From positions 124,001 through 188,000 of the forward strand of contig SNVD02006977.1 of NCBI GenBank assembly GCA_013180625.2: DNA of 64,000 nucleotides, read 5' to 3'. The notes under the pieces are model-generated. The model saw nothing but the letters and a program-made list of their open reading frames with translations, was not told where the DNA came from and did not search any database. Shown one piece after another: positions 46,536 through 57,700 of this stretch; positions within the stretch are counted from its first letter, which is position 1; the number at the start of each line of letters is the position of its first letter. This stretch comes from Boswellia sacra. Lineage: Eukaryota; Streptophyta; Magnoliopsida; Sapindales; Burseraceae. A program made the translations under genes and the position numbers.

Positions 46536-48943
46536 TAAACTATATTTATATCTATAATTAGATCTGGAATCTGGGCAGCAACAATTATTATTTTTTAGAA
46601 TTATCTAAAAATTCGTTCTCAGAATATCATTCATGTATAAAATTTAGTCTTATTTTATACTATTTTCCACAATATTAAAAATCATTCCCTTTGGTTAATT
46701 CTTTGTTTGAAGTGGATGAGTAAAATTTCTTACACACTTTTCATACATAAAATTTAATATTATATATTATTTTCCACAATATTAATAAATGAATTTGGTA
46801 TATATTTATGGTGCAAGCAAATACGTCATTTTACTAAATATTTGGTTTTTCTAATTGGAATTGTATAAAAATTAACACAAACTATTTACCGTACATTAAT
46901 TAATGTAGTATATATTGTACTAATTAATGTGATACATAATTTAGAATAATGCCACACGTTATCATTTATTAGAAAAAATTAGGTTGTTAAACCGCCCTTA
47001 TTTGGCATAATCAATTAATAAATTGATGTAGTTATATTGAGAGAATTAATTAATTATTTATAGCTTATAGATAATTAATTTTTGAGTAATACTACTCTTA
47101 CAAACTACTTACACAAACTCACCCATACAAACTGACGTGGCATAATGTGATTTGATAAATAAATGCAGTGATTTGATAAATATATATTAATAATAAATGA
47201 CATTAATTAATATGAGTGATGTGGCGATCATATAAGGATGCCACATCAGTTTGTATGTGTTAGTTTGTATAAATAGTTTGTATGAGTAGCATTACTCTTA
47301 ATTTTTTTAAATTAATATCATATGGTCTTAGTTAGGAAGGAATTAACTTGTTTACCATATTAAAGGAAATCAATTTCTACCGTTTATATGATAGATTTGT
47401 CTTCTTAAATAATTAAATATAATCGAACAAGGAACGTACATCCATACTCTAATTTGATTAATGAAATTTCAAATTAACATAATTTTTTCTAGTCATCAAC
47501 TTCCATATTTAATTTGATTATATATTATCAATTTAGTATGATGTTGTTTAGTCATCAATTTGATTATATAGTATAATCTCACTGAATCATCAATTGGTAA
47601 TCAATTTAACATTTAAGTAATTTAATATTCATTTTAAATTGGAAATAATTGATTTCTAATGTGCATTTATAATCTTATTTTCTCATCAATTTGATTATTT
47701 ATTAACCAATGTAATATAATATAAATTTAGTATGGAAAGAATATTTATTGATTGGTGTTAAATTATTTGCTATAAAGTTTTGCTCCTTACTAATTATGTT
47801 ACCTGAGAAGCAAGTTAAAAAAATGGCTTAACAATGTAAGAGATGTCATATCATTTTTTATTTATCTATGTTCCAACATAATATTAAATTTAAAGCAAAT
47901 GAAGAAGATATGCAATAGCAAGCTGATCTTTATCTTTGTCCACCTTATCATGGCTTAATGTTAGTCTATCTATCTATCTTTACAACAATTAATTTATTAA
48001 TTTTGCTTAATTTCTTATGATTACTCAATAAATTTTAATCTACAAGTATCCCAATCCTTGAGCTTCCAAGAGTTGAATCTTATCAGATATTATCAATTCC
48101 TTGCAGAAGCGATGCTAATTGCAACAAAAAATTGCCCACAAAAGGCAAGATTTTGTTGCACCCCTGGCAAACATACTCAAATTTGTCTATAACCAAAAGA
48201 CATTTGTCCTTGTAATTAAAATCAAAGAGTTTCGAGAAAATCATATCTTGAGACGTAATAACTTTGCTTCATTTTGCATGGATACATTATAATATTGTAT
48301 CCATCATGTAATATGAAATAATTGAGTTAGTTAATAAATTTATTATTGTTCAATAAATTATTTGTCGACATTGTAAATGTGATTCTTTCTTAGTTTTTTT
48401 TTTTTCCATCTTGTATTTTATATCATAATGTGTGCCACTTAAGGCAAATATTCACATTATTCGATTTAGCATGCTGCATAATAATAAATTCTTTCAAAAA
48501 ATAATACTTAAATTCTTAATAGTACTTAAATTCTTAATTTGTTTTATGATTACTTTTTTAAATAGATATGTTTCTTTGACTTTCGGTATCTGCTAAAAAA
48601 ATTAATTTTTTTTTACGTAATAATATGACACCTCTCAATTCTACTTGGTTGATCCTACACTCTTCCACTTAGTATTTAATTAAACAAAAAAAATAATAAT
48701 AATAAGTTATTCCTACAAAGCATCGTAATAGAATATCCTCAATAAATTTTCAGATGCCTATCTAATAATCATTTTCGAAGAAACAAAAGCACAAAAAACT
48801 ATGCCTTAGGTTGTGGCCAATAGCTAAATATTATGTTGTGTTATAATATATTGTATCAATTTTTAGCTCTCTCTCTCTCTCTCTACATGTTATAAACTTT
48901 TGCGACATGACATATTAGCATCTTTCAATATCTAATAAATATT
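46536..48943. other. AT-rich intergenic DNA with one miniature element
   Basis: No coding signal. Near 46720-46790 the phrase 'cacacttttcatacataaaatttaatattatat...ttttccacaatatta' repeats one lying about 100 bases upstream. The 204-bp miniature element is at 47094-47297. A (CT)n run lies at about 48869-48885. Confidence 0.45.
47094..47297. mobile_element. 204-bp Mutator-type miniature inverted-repeat element
   Basis: Flanked by a perfect 9-bp duplication, ttaattttt, at 47085-47093 and 47298-47306. The terminal repeats are about 60 bp: left 'gagtaatactactcttacaa' through 'catacaaactgacgtggcat', right (minus strand) 'gagtaatgctactcatacaa' through 'catacaaactgatgtggcat'. The 9-bp duplication and long terminal repeats fit a Mutator-derived miniature element. 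Related degenerate copies lie at 20.08-20.59 kb. Confidence 0.88.
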
Positions 48944-51655
48944 GGGCTATTCACACAACCCCCTCTTAGGTTTTGGTTTAATTTTGTCCAAAAACACTGT
49001 TTGTCATTTTTCATCATACGGTACCCCTGACTTTTCAAAATTCATCATAGACACCCATTTCATCAGATTTTCCGTTATGTACTCGTTATGTATTTGTAAT
49101 TATATTAAATATTGAGGGGTATAATAATCATTTAACACTATATATGAGTTTAAATAAATTTTACAAAAATCCGATTCGAACTCAAGACCTCCTACATTAT
49201 AAAACACTTGATTCACCACCAAACTACTAGATATTTTTGTTTAAAATCAACAACAAATATATTTAAGCTATAAAGTATGCTATAAAATATGTCAAATTTT
49301 AGGTTGTTAGCACTCGAACCCAAGACCCCCTCTTTCCTACATAACATGATCACTACCGGGTTACAACATATTTATGCATAATGTTAATAACAAGTAAGAT
49401 ATAATTGATTCAAATTAATTATACATTTATACATTTTAACTAATTTATTAAAATTAATTAATTAATTAATAAGAATTAATAAATTAAAAAATATTAAAAT
49501 AAAAATTAATAAAATAATTAATAAATCTGTAGTTCCTCTTATTTAATTTATAATTGATTAAAATTAATTATAAATTCTAATTAATTTATTAAAATTAATT
49601 ATACATTCTAATTAATTTATTAAAATAAATTAATAAATTTATTAATATGAATTAATAAATTAAAATATATTAAAATAAAAATTAATAAACTAAATTAATA
49701 AATCTATAGTTTCTCTTATTTAATTTTATAATTGATTAAAATTAATTATAAATTTTAATTAACTTATTAAAATAAATTAATAAATTTATAAATAAGAATT
49801 AATATATTAAAATAAATATAAATAAATTAATAAATTAATAAATTTAGATTAAAATAGAATTAAAAATAAATTAATAAAATTAGATTGAAATAGAAATCAA
49901 AAAATAAATTAATAAATTCAGATTAAAAGTTTAATTTTTGTATATTTTTAATTTTTGTATATTTTTGTTGGTATTTTTTAACGGTTTTGTAATTTTATTG
50001 TATCAAAAATTCAAAAATTATAATTTTTAGATATTTTGTTGAGTATTTTGTGAATTTTTAAATATATTTATGGATATTTTATTGGGTATTTTTCAATTAT
50101 TTAAAATTTAATTGTATATTAGAAATGCTTTGATATATATTCTCTTATTTAATTTTATAATTGATTAAAATTAATTATAAATTTTAATTAATTTATTAAA
50201 ATAAATTAATAAATTTATTAATAAGAATTAATATATTAAAATAAATATAAATAAAAAATAAATTAATAAATTTATGGTTTTTCTACTAATTTATTATTCT
50301 ACTCACCATAAACAAAAATAAATTAATAAAGTACAATAAGAAGCTCTATTGTTTAAGTATAGTTTTGTTCTTTTAATGTTAAAAAAGTTGTTTGACCCAG
50401 TGGTTAGAAGTCGTTGTGATAGTTTGGAGTTTTGGGTTCGAGTCTTCTTATTGCATTTGTTTCAACTAATTTTTTTCTTAGGGCCCGTTTGGCAGCCGGG
50501 ACTGGACAAGATTTTGGGACTAATAATTTTAGTTTTTTGTTTGGAGCATTTCAAGGGATTGGGATTGGGACTAATCCTAGTCCCAATAGTAGCAAATCTT
50601 TGGGACTAGTAGTCCCATGGTGAACCATGGGATTACTTGTCCCAAGCTTGGACAAATAGTTTTTTTATTTTATTTAATTAATAATAATATAAAAATAATA
50701 TAATACTAAATAAATTATAATTTAAGATAAAAATAAGAATAAATAATTGTATATATTATTATTAATTATATTATATAAGTTATAATATTAGTGAAATTAA
50801 TATAATAAAATATTATATTATTAGACAAATATTAATATAATAATATATAAATAATTTAGAAATATTATAAACAATATATTATTAAATATAATAAAATAAA
50901 TAATTCTTGATATAATAAAAATTAATAATAAATTTTACTATAATAAAATAAAGGATTATTAAGAAAATATAAATGTAAGAGTATAAAATATTGAAAAATA
51001 CATATAAAATGCATTATAATATAGTTATAATTAATAATTAATAATTTTTAATAATATAATGTTCAATTATATTTTAATCTAGAATTCATATTGAATGTTT
51101 AATTATAAAAATAATGCATTAATAATATTAAATAACCAATAATATTAAATTTAAAATTAATATAATATTTTGAATTATTACTTTTAAAAAAATAAAAGGT
51201 ACTTAAATATTTTTTATCTGAATATTAAATTAATATTTATTCAAATTAAACTTGAATAAAAATAATTATTTTATATTTAAAAATTGATTTCTTAAAAATT
51301 TATTATATATTAATATAGTCCAGTCCCATATTACACCAAACATAAAACAATACTATCTATAGTCCAGTCCAATCTAATCCAATCTCAATCCCAATCCCAA
51401 TCTCAATCTCAGTCCAGTCCAATCCAATCCTGACTGTCAAACGGGGCCTAAGGTTTAATGGTTTATAGTTAGGGGTATTTAGGTAATTATAATGATTTTG
51501 GATGGAATAGTGATGTCATTTAACGGCAAAAGTGACGGAAGTGTGGTTTGTGATGAATTTCGAAAAAGTCAGGGGTACCGCATGATGAAAAATGGTAAAC
51601 AGTATTTTTGAATGAAATTAAGTCAAAACCTAGGAGGTGTCTGTGTGAATAACCC
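48944..51655. mobile_element. Mutator-like element, 2.7 kb, non-coding
   Basis: Flanked by a perfect 10-bp direct repeat, aataaatatt, at 48934-48943 and 51656-51665. The terminal repeats are about 150 bp: left 'gggctattcacacaacccc' and right (minus strand) 'gggttattcacacagacacc', both continuing with 'taggttttg', 'actgttt', 'catttttcatcat' and 'cggtacccctgacttt'. The interior is extremely AT-rich with repeated 'aattaattataaatt...attaataaatt' phrases and no credible coding frame. Two tRNA-like blocks lie near the left end and one at about 50434. A second inverted-repeat element (50481-51448) is nested inside. Confidence 0.85.
50481..51448. mobile_element. Nested inverted-repeat element of about 970 bp
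   Basis: The left end 'gggcccgtttggcagccggg' is followed by 'actgg' and 'gggattgggattgggacta'. The right end, minus strand, is 'ggccccgtttgacagtcagg' followed by 'attgg' and 'gactggactgagattgagat'. Such GGGCC.GTTTGG termini are common in plant PIF/Harbinger-type and hAT-type elements. The flanks read CTTA on the left and TAAG on the right, compatible with a TA duplication, so the superfamily stays open. The interior is AT-rich and non-coding. Confidence 0.7.
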
Positions 51656-52654
51656 AATAAATATTATAGGATATATACTTTCTAATAGATCAAGTACTTA
51701 ATTTTGTAATCCTCTAAAATAAAGCAAACATAAATAAACAATGGTAGTTTAGCACTACTTTTAAGAGGTTGAAAAAGCTTCATCAATTTCTCTTAGGTTA
51801 TTGTTAATTTTAATTTTAATTTCATTTTGTCATAATTTGACTTCTTGAAGCTTACTTTTCATTATATGATATCCATAAAAGGGACAAAGAATTGTTTTCT
51901 TAATATCCAGTTATTTATTACATGGACATAAAACTATGGAAAGGATCGACAATTGAACAACTTGACTAATTTGGTTATTTGTTTATTTCTTTTTACATTG
52001 AATGTACACTAAAAAAAAAAAATTGTATATTCTTGCAAAAAAGGTGTCAAACTTTAATTATATACCAATATTTAAAGGTACATGACAAGTTTAACAAATA
52101 TTTTTTCAATACCTAAAAGCATCTTAACACAAGCGAAATACTACATCAACATGATCCGTTAGTACCTCAAATGAATGATAACTCTCTTTTTATGGTCTCC
52201 TAAGTAAAATTTAATTTGAATTTTGTGTTCAATTTTTAAAAATATAAATCAGAAATCAGAATATGAAATTAAGATTAACATTTAATGAACTTGTCACACA
52301 TCATTTTTCGAGATTTAAATATAAAAATTAAAAGTAATACTATATTTATAAAATTTATATATAAAATTAACATGATTTTATCTAAATAATATATTATTTA
52401 TTAAAATTTATTATAGTGATTAAAAAATTAAAGTAGAATTGCATAGAAAGAATAAAATAGTTTAACTAAGAGTCAGAATTAAGTGAGGATCCGAGTATGG
52501 AGTCAAATCAATCAATTACGAGTGTAAAGTACAAATGAAAACAAAATCGATCGAATCTAAACAATCAAACTTTGCCAACAATTACATCCAATCAAACATT
52601 CAAATAAAAAATTAATTAATTGTGTGACCTATGCTTTTCTATATGTTACGTTTC
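51656..52654. other. AT-rich 3' flank of the intact MATE gene
   Basis: It begins with the right duplication of the 2.7-kb MULE. No coding frame, RNA gene or further transposon end was seen. The last 100 to 200 bases probably include the MATE 3' UTR. Confidence 0.45.
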
Positions 52655-54767
52655 TCAACTGGGCCATGCTAAATCATTCTCTGGTGAAGATGTTCTGTTA
52701 AATTTAAATATTCTCTCCTTTGCCATGATCACCTGCAATATCGAAGGCAAAGTGATGAAAGTTAATTAATGGGAAGAACAGAACGCTAAACATTCTCTGT
52801 CAAAACGTGATAAAAAGAAATCAGACACACACACACACATAAATATATGTATGTATGTATGTATGTATGTACACACACCTGTTTTTCCCAATTTGTACAG
52901 CTTGTTATGATAGCAAGCAAAACTGTTTGCAAAAGAGAACCAAGTTGGATTCCAATCAAAAGGCCTTGTCCTCTCAAATCTAACCAGAAACCTAGCAAGG
53001 CTGCAACTGGAATTCCACAGATATAGTATGCAACAAAAATGATATATGCCCCCAAATCTTGCCATCCACAGCCTCTAGCAACACCTGATGATTTCAAAAT
53101 CAACAACAAATGCAATTAAAGTACTGCCCAAAACCATAATACAATTAATTAAGATGAGAAAAACTAACCTGAAAGGACAGTTCTTAAGCTGTCCAATATG
53201 ACAGTTAGACATAACCAAGGTGCCATGGCTGTGACATAATCCACAACTTCCTTCTCATTACTAAAAAGATAACCAAAAGCATGCCGGCAGGCGAAGAGGG
53301 CTGCGCTTACTATAATAGATTCTAGGACTGCAAGAAACATCATAGCTTTGACAGCCACAGAAGCTGCCTGTGGGTTTCCAGCTCCTAATTCATTTGAAAC
53401 TCTAACACTACGACCGAAAAACAAGAACAATTAAGCATCATATCAAATACTATAGAAAAAAAGTACATTGTACAAGATTATGCAAACATTTATAGATGTA
53501 TGTTGACACAAACCTTGCTACTGCACTAAGTCCATCTGGTATCATTGACAGAGTTGAGATGGTTGATAAACTGCATACAAAAGGATGATAGTACATAAAT
53601 TAAAATTAGTAATGAGAAGGGTCATATTTGGTTATACGATGATGAGGATGTGTTTGACGTTTGGTTAATTAATTACTCCAGAGAGGAGAGGACTTACCAT
53701 ACGGACAGAACTGAAGTTTCAAGCTCTGGATTTGGAAGAAGCCCAGATAGCACAGTGAGAAACTCAAACGACCACCATGAAAGGCTTTGATACAGAAAAC
53801 AAACATCAAATAAGAAGAAAGGAAAATTTACAATAAATTTTCAGTAGTGGTAGTAGATAGTGTAATTTAATAGAGAAAAAAAGAAAATTACCCCATCATA
53901 ATAGCAGAAGGAACAGCAAGGCGAAAGAACTGCCCAATTCTTTGTAATATCTCAAAAGATAATGGAACTCGAGTTTTTGCACAGGCAGAGGAGTAGTACA
54001 TGTATAATCCGAGTAAAACAACGTTCAACCAATATGAGATGCCAATAGCTAATGCTGCTCCAAGATTGCCTAGTCCAGACTTGAAAACCAGAATCCAACA
54101 AACAATTACGTGGAAAAATAGAGTGATACAAGAGCTTAGGAGCAAAGGCAAGGTCAGACTTTGCGCTTGGAAGTATTGAACAAGGGACTGAAGAGTAGCA
54201 TAGCCAAAAAGTGCGGGAACAAGCCACATAGTAAATTTACCAGCTTCTCCTGCAATTAGAGGGTCCTGGCCCATGAAAGTGAGTATTTTACCCATGCAAA
54301 CCCACATGAGAGACAAAGGGAAACACGCTAAGATGAGGCAGAATAGAGCAGTGTAAGTCTGAATTCCAACTCTCTTGTATTGCTGAGCGCCATACGCTTG
54401 GCCATTTAGCGTTTCAAGTGCAGTAGCCATTCCAAACTGCCATTAATCAATTAGATTGATAGAAGAGAAAGTTATAACATACAAATACAATTAAAGGGAA
54501 CAAATTATGAAAAGGACTTACAACAAGACTGAAGCCAGTGACAGCACAGAAAGAGATGGCTAATGCAGTGCTAGAAAGATAGAGCTGGCCAAGGTGACCC
54601 ACCATCATCACTGATATTATTTGCAGGAAATATTGTGAAAAATTAACCGCAACCAAAGGTCCTGCTATGCCACCAGCCCTCTTCACTTCTTTACTATACA
54701 ATGTGATTGAACTCCTTAAACTCTCTCCTTCCTCTTCTCCTTCTTTGTCCAACAAGCTCTTCTCCAT
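52655..54767 (-). CDS. MATE efflux transporter (DETOXIFICATION family), 7 exons, 485 aa
   Basis: Members of this family are membrane antiporters with 12 helices that export or sequester secondary metabolites and xenobiotics using H+ or Na+ gradients; the substrate cannot be told here. Exons: 54767-54522, 54436-53892, 53784-53698, 53570-53514, 53407-53169, 53084-52879, 52732-52655 (1458 nt, all GT-AG, frame kept). Signatures are [113 protein letters not shown] and a short cytosolic tail. The acidic N-terminus [15 protein letters not shown] is usual for the plant DTX clade. A microsatellite lies in the last-but-one intron. A broken paralogue lies 10 kb away in the same orientation, indicating a tandem duplication. 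Confidence 0.93.
52824..52876. repeat. (AC)n and (TATG)n compound microsatellite
   Basis: About eight AC units, then 'ataaatatatg', then about six TATG units and a second short AC run, inside the last intron of the intact MATE gene and abutting its donor site at 52878. Confidence 0.9.
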
Positions 54768-57700
54768 CTCCTCTGTGTCTGCGGCGGTCTCTCACCACTT
54801 TCTCTTGGGTCTCATGTGTATGTTTATAATCAATGGATGTTGGGATTTGGGGTTCCTTTCCTTTACGTGACCCAACTTTTTTATAAAGTAAAAAACCTAT
54901 GGGAATACAAAATTAGATTTATACGAGGCAAAGAATTCTACTCTAACTAATACTAATTATAGATTTTTACATTATAAAGACAAAAATTTATACAAATTAT
55001 TTTCTTTAAGGAGCATTTGATTACTTCACTTAATACTTATTAACGCTTATTTTTGTATCATTTTGTAATAGGTTAGGTTTGTTTGTAATTTTTCAATAAT
55101 TCTTAAGTGGATAAATTTACTTAGATGTGACATATTTACTCCTATTATAGAAAATAAAATATTTTGATATTTAATATAACATAGGTCTTAAAATTTTAAT
55201 ACTTAACATATCAATAATAATAATTTATAAACTTACAAAATTAGATTAACACATCAATAATAATAATAATAATTAATAAGCTTACCAATTACAAAAATAT
55301 ATATATCTATTTAAATATAGTAAATACATTATGATGAATTAAATCGTATCTATTGAATATGGTATATTTTAATTTATTAATTTTATTAGAAAAATAAAAA
55401 TTATAAAATTTGAAAAACTATAATATCGCTAGAGCGGCTACTGCCATCGTCGCCATCCACTACTAATGTGGCGCGTTCAGTGACACCATCCGTTCCATCA
55501 TTGATTGACTCTAGTCGATCTACGATCGAATTTTTCTCGATATTTTCCGGCCAAACATCGTTATTTCTTCAAAAACCATTTCGATAAACTTGTAGATCAT
55601 CCGAAGACAATCGTGATGGTGTCAGTTATATCATCGGAATCATGTCAAGCATAGCAGCCATTGCCGTTGACAACAACTTTTTTAGTCACCTCCTACCACC
55701 AGCTTCCTTGATAAATAAAAGTAAAATTTGAAATATAAATAATTATTATCATTTAAAATTATATATTTTTATTTAATAGTATTATAAAATCCAAATGATA
55801 TTTTTGGAACAAAAAAAATGTCACACAATGTAGACATATAGAATTCAGATTTAAGTAAAAAAAATTTTGTTTTCTCTAATAAGTGATAAATCACTTAAAT
55901 TAAATGATAAATTTAGAAAACAAATAAAAAATTACTCGATCTTAAGTCTTTTAAATTTGGGTAAAAAAATGTGAAAACAAACAGCTTTTTCTTCAAGGAT
56001 TTGTGAAAAAACGAAAGTTTTTAACAAATGAGATAACGGGAGTTGCAAGAACATGTTACTTCGTTATAATTGTGCATAAATTTGACATGTGGGTTTGGTT
56101 TCTTAATATTATTAAATTCTTAATTTTAATGTGGTTACATGTGACACAAAGGTTTATAAATTATAATTGCTGAGCACACTACGATGTTCAATTAATGTAC
56201 ATTGACCGGCGATCTTGAGAACAAGAGCAATTCAAAGAATCGTTTTTTCTTAGTTTATTATCATAATCTTAAAATTAAGTAGACACTGCCCAAGTTGATG
56301 ATTGAGACGACAATAATGAGCTTTGGAGTTTGGAACATCGAGCCCTAAAAAGTAAAAGAATAAAAAAACTTATTGTTTTTATGTATTTCTTATGTAATTT
56401 TTATTGTATTCTTTTATTCATTATAATGTGATGGAAATATCAAGTTATTATTTATGTAATAAATATTTTATAAATTTCACATAAAATGAAAAGTCCATTT
56501 AAATGTCAATATTCAGAAAGGAACATAAGCTCGCTCTGCTGTTAATTTAAATCGTTAAATTAACAAATTTTAAATAGAATGACAACTATTATTCTCTAAT
56601 TTAATAATTATATATATGTTATTATATACATGCACATGCACATACATACAAATATATATTATAAAACCTTTTCAGAAGAATGTAATATCATATTTGCATT
56701 TAACATTTTATTAATTGTTTATGTGATGGCGTGACAATAAAAGCTGATCATGGTATTATCTATCCGTCTTTAAGCGCGCACATGGCAGAGTGGGATTCTC
56801 TCGTGACGTGTATTGGAGTTATAAAACAAATGAAACTTATAATTACATAAATTAATTTATTTTTTCGAAATTAATATAATAATCATAAAAATTATTTATT
56901 CTTTTAAGAATTAATTCTCCAAACCTCACATAAGGATTGCTAAAATGTTCGCGTGATTAATTTCGATTCTCAAAATCTCACATATTTTTTATTTCTGTTA
57001 AGAACAGTTAAAATTTAGTTAAAAAATATAAATTTTTTAAATTATTTATAGTACATATTAAAAAATTTAAAAATTTAAAATAAAAATAAATCTAAAACTT
57101 GATAATAATCTCTTATCAACCACTACCTCAACAATCTTAAAAAAAAAAAGATACTACCATAATAAAATGATACATAAACTTAAAAAAACTTTTTATAAAA
57201 GGTACATTAAAATCTTGAAATAATAAAAGGTTTGTCAAGTTTAAATGAAAAAAGAATTGTTTTATAAAGTTTAAGTCTTTAAGGTATTTTTTTAATTTTA
57301 ATTTCTTGGTTATTTTAAAAATTTGAATATTTTGAATAGATAACCGTGGACAATTTAGAAAATTTATATCTTTTTAACGGTATTAATAAAGAGAGAAGGT
57401 ACGTGAGATTTTCAAAACTATTCCAGATTTGAGATTTTAGCAAACCTTAGGTTTGTGAATAGTCAAACATTTTTCCTTTTATAAATGCGGTAATTTCGTT
57501 AAGTTCCCTAACATTTGCTTCGATATCACTAAAAAAAGCGAGTGTTTAAAAATAATTAATTATTCTCTTAATATTTTAAAAAGTAATCAACTATCAGTCT
57601 ATCACTTTGTTAAGAGTACTCTAGGTTAAATAACTTTTTTTTCATAATAGAAATCTAAAAGGTCTGTTATCCTACCCTAACAATTCTACAATTTATAAAT

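Noticed and set aside
53952..54227. 91-codon minus-strand frame inside the MATE gene
   Set aside because: It is an out-of-frame reading of MATE exon 2, which is supported by homology and splice phase.
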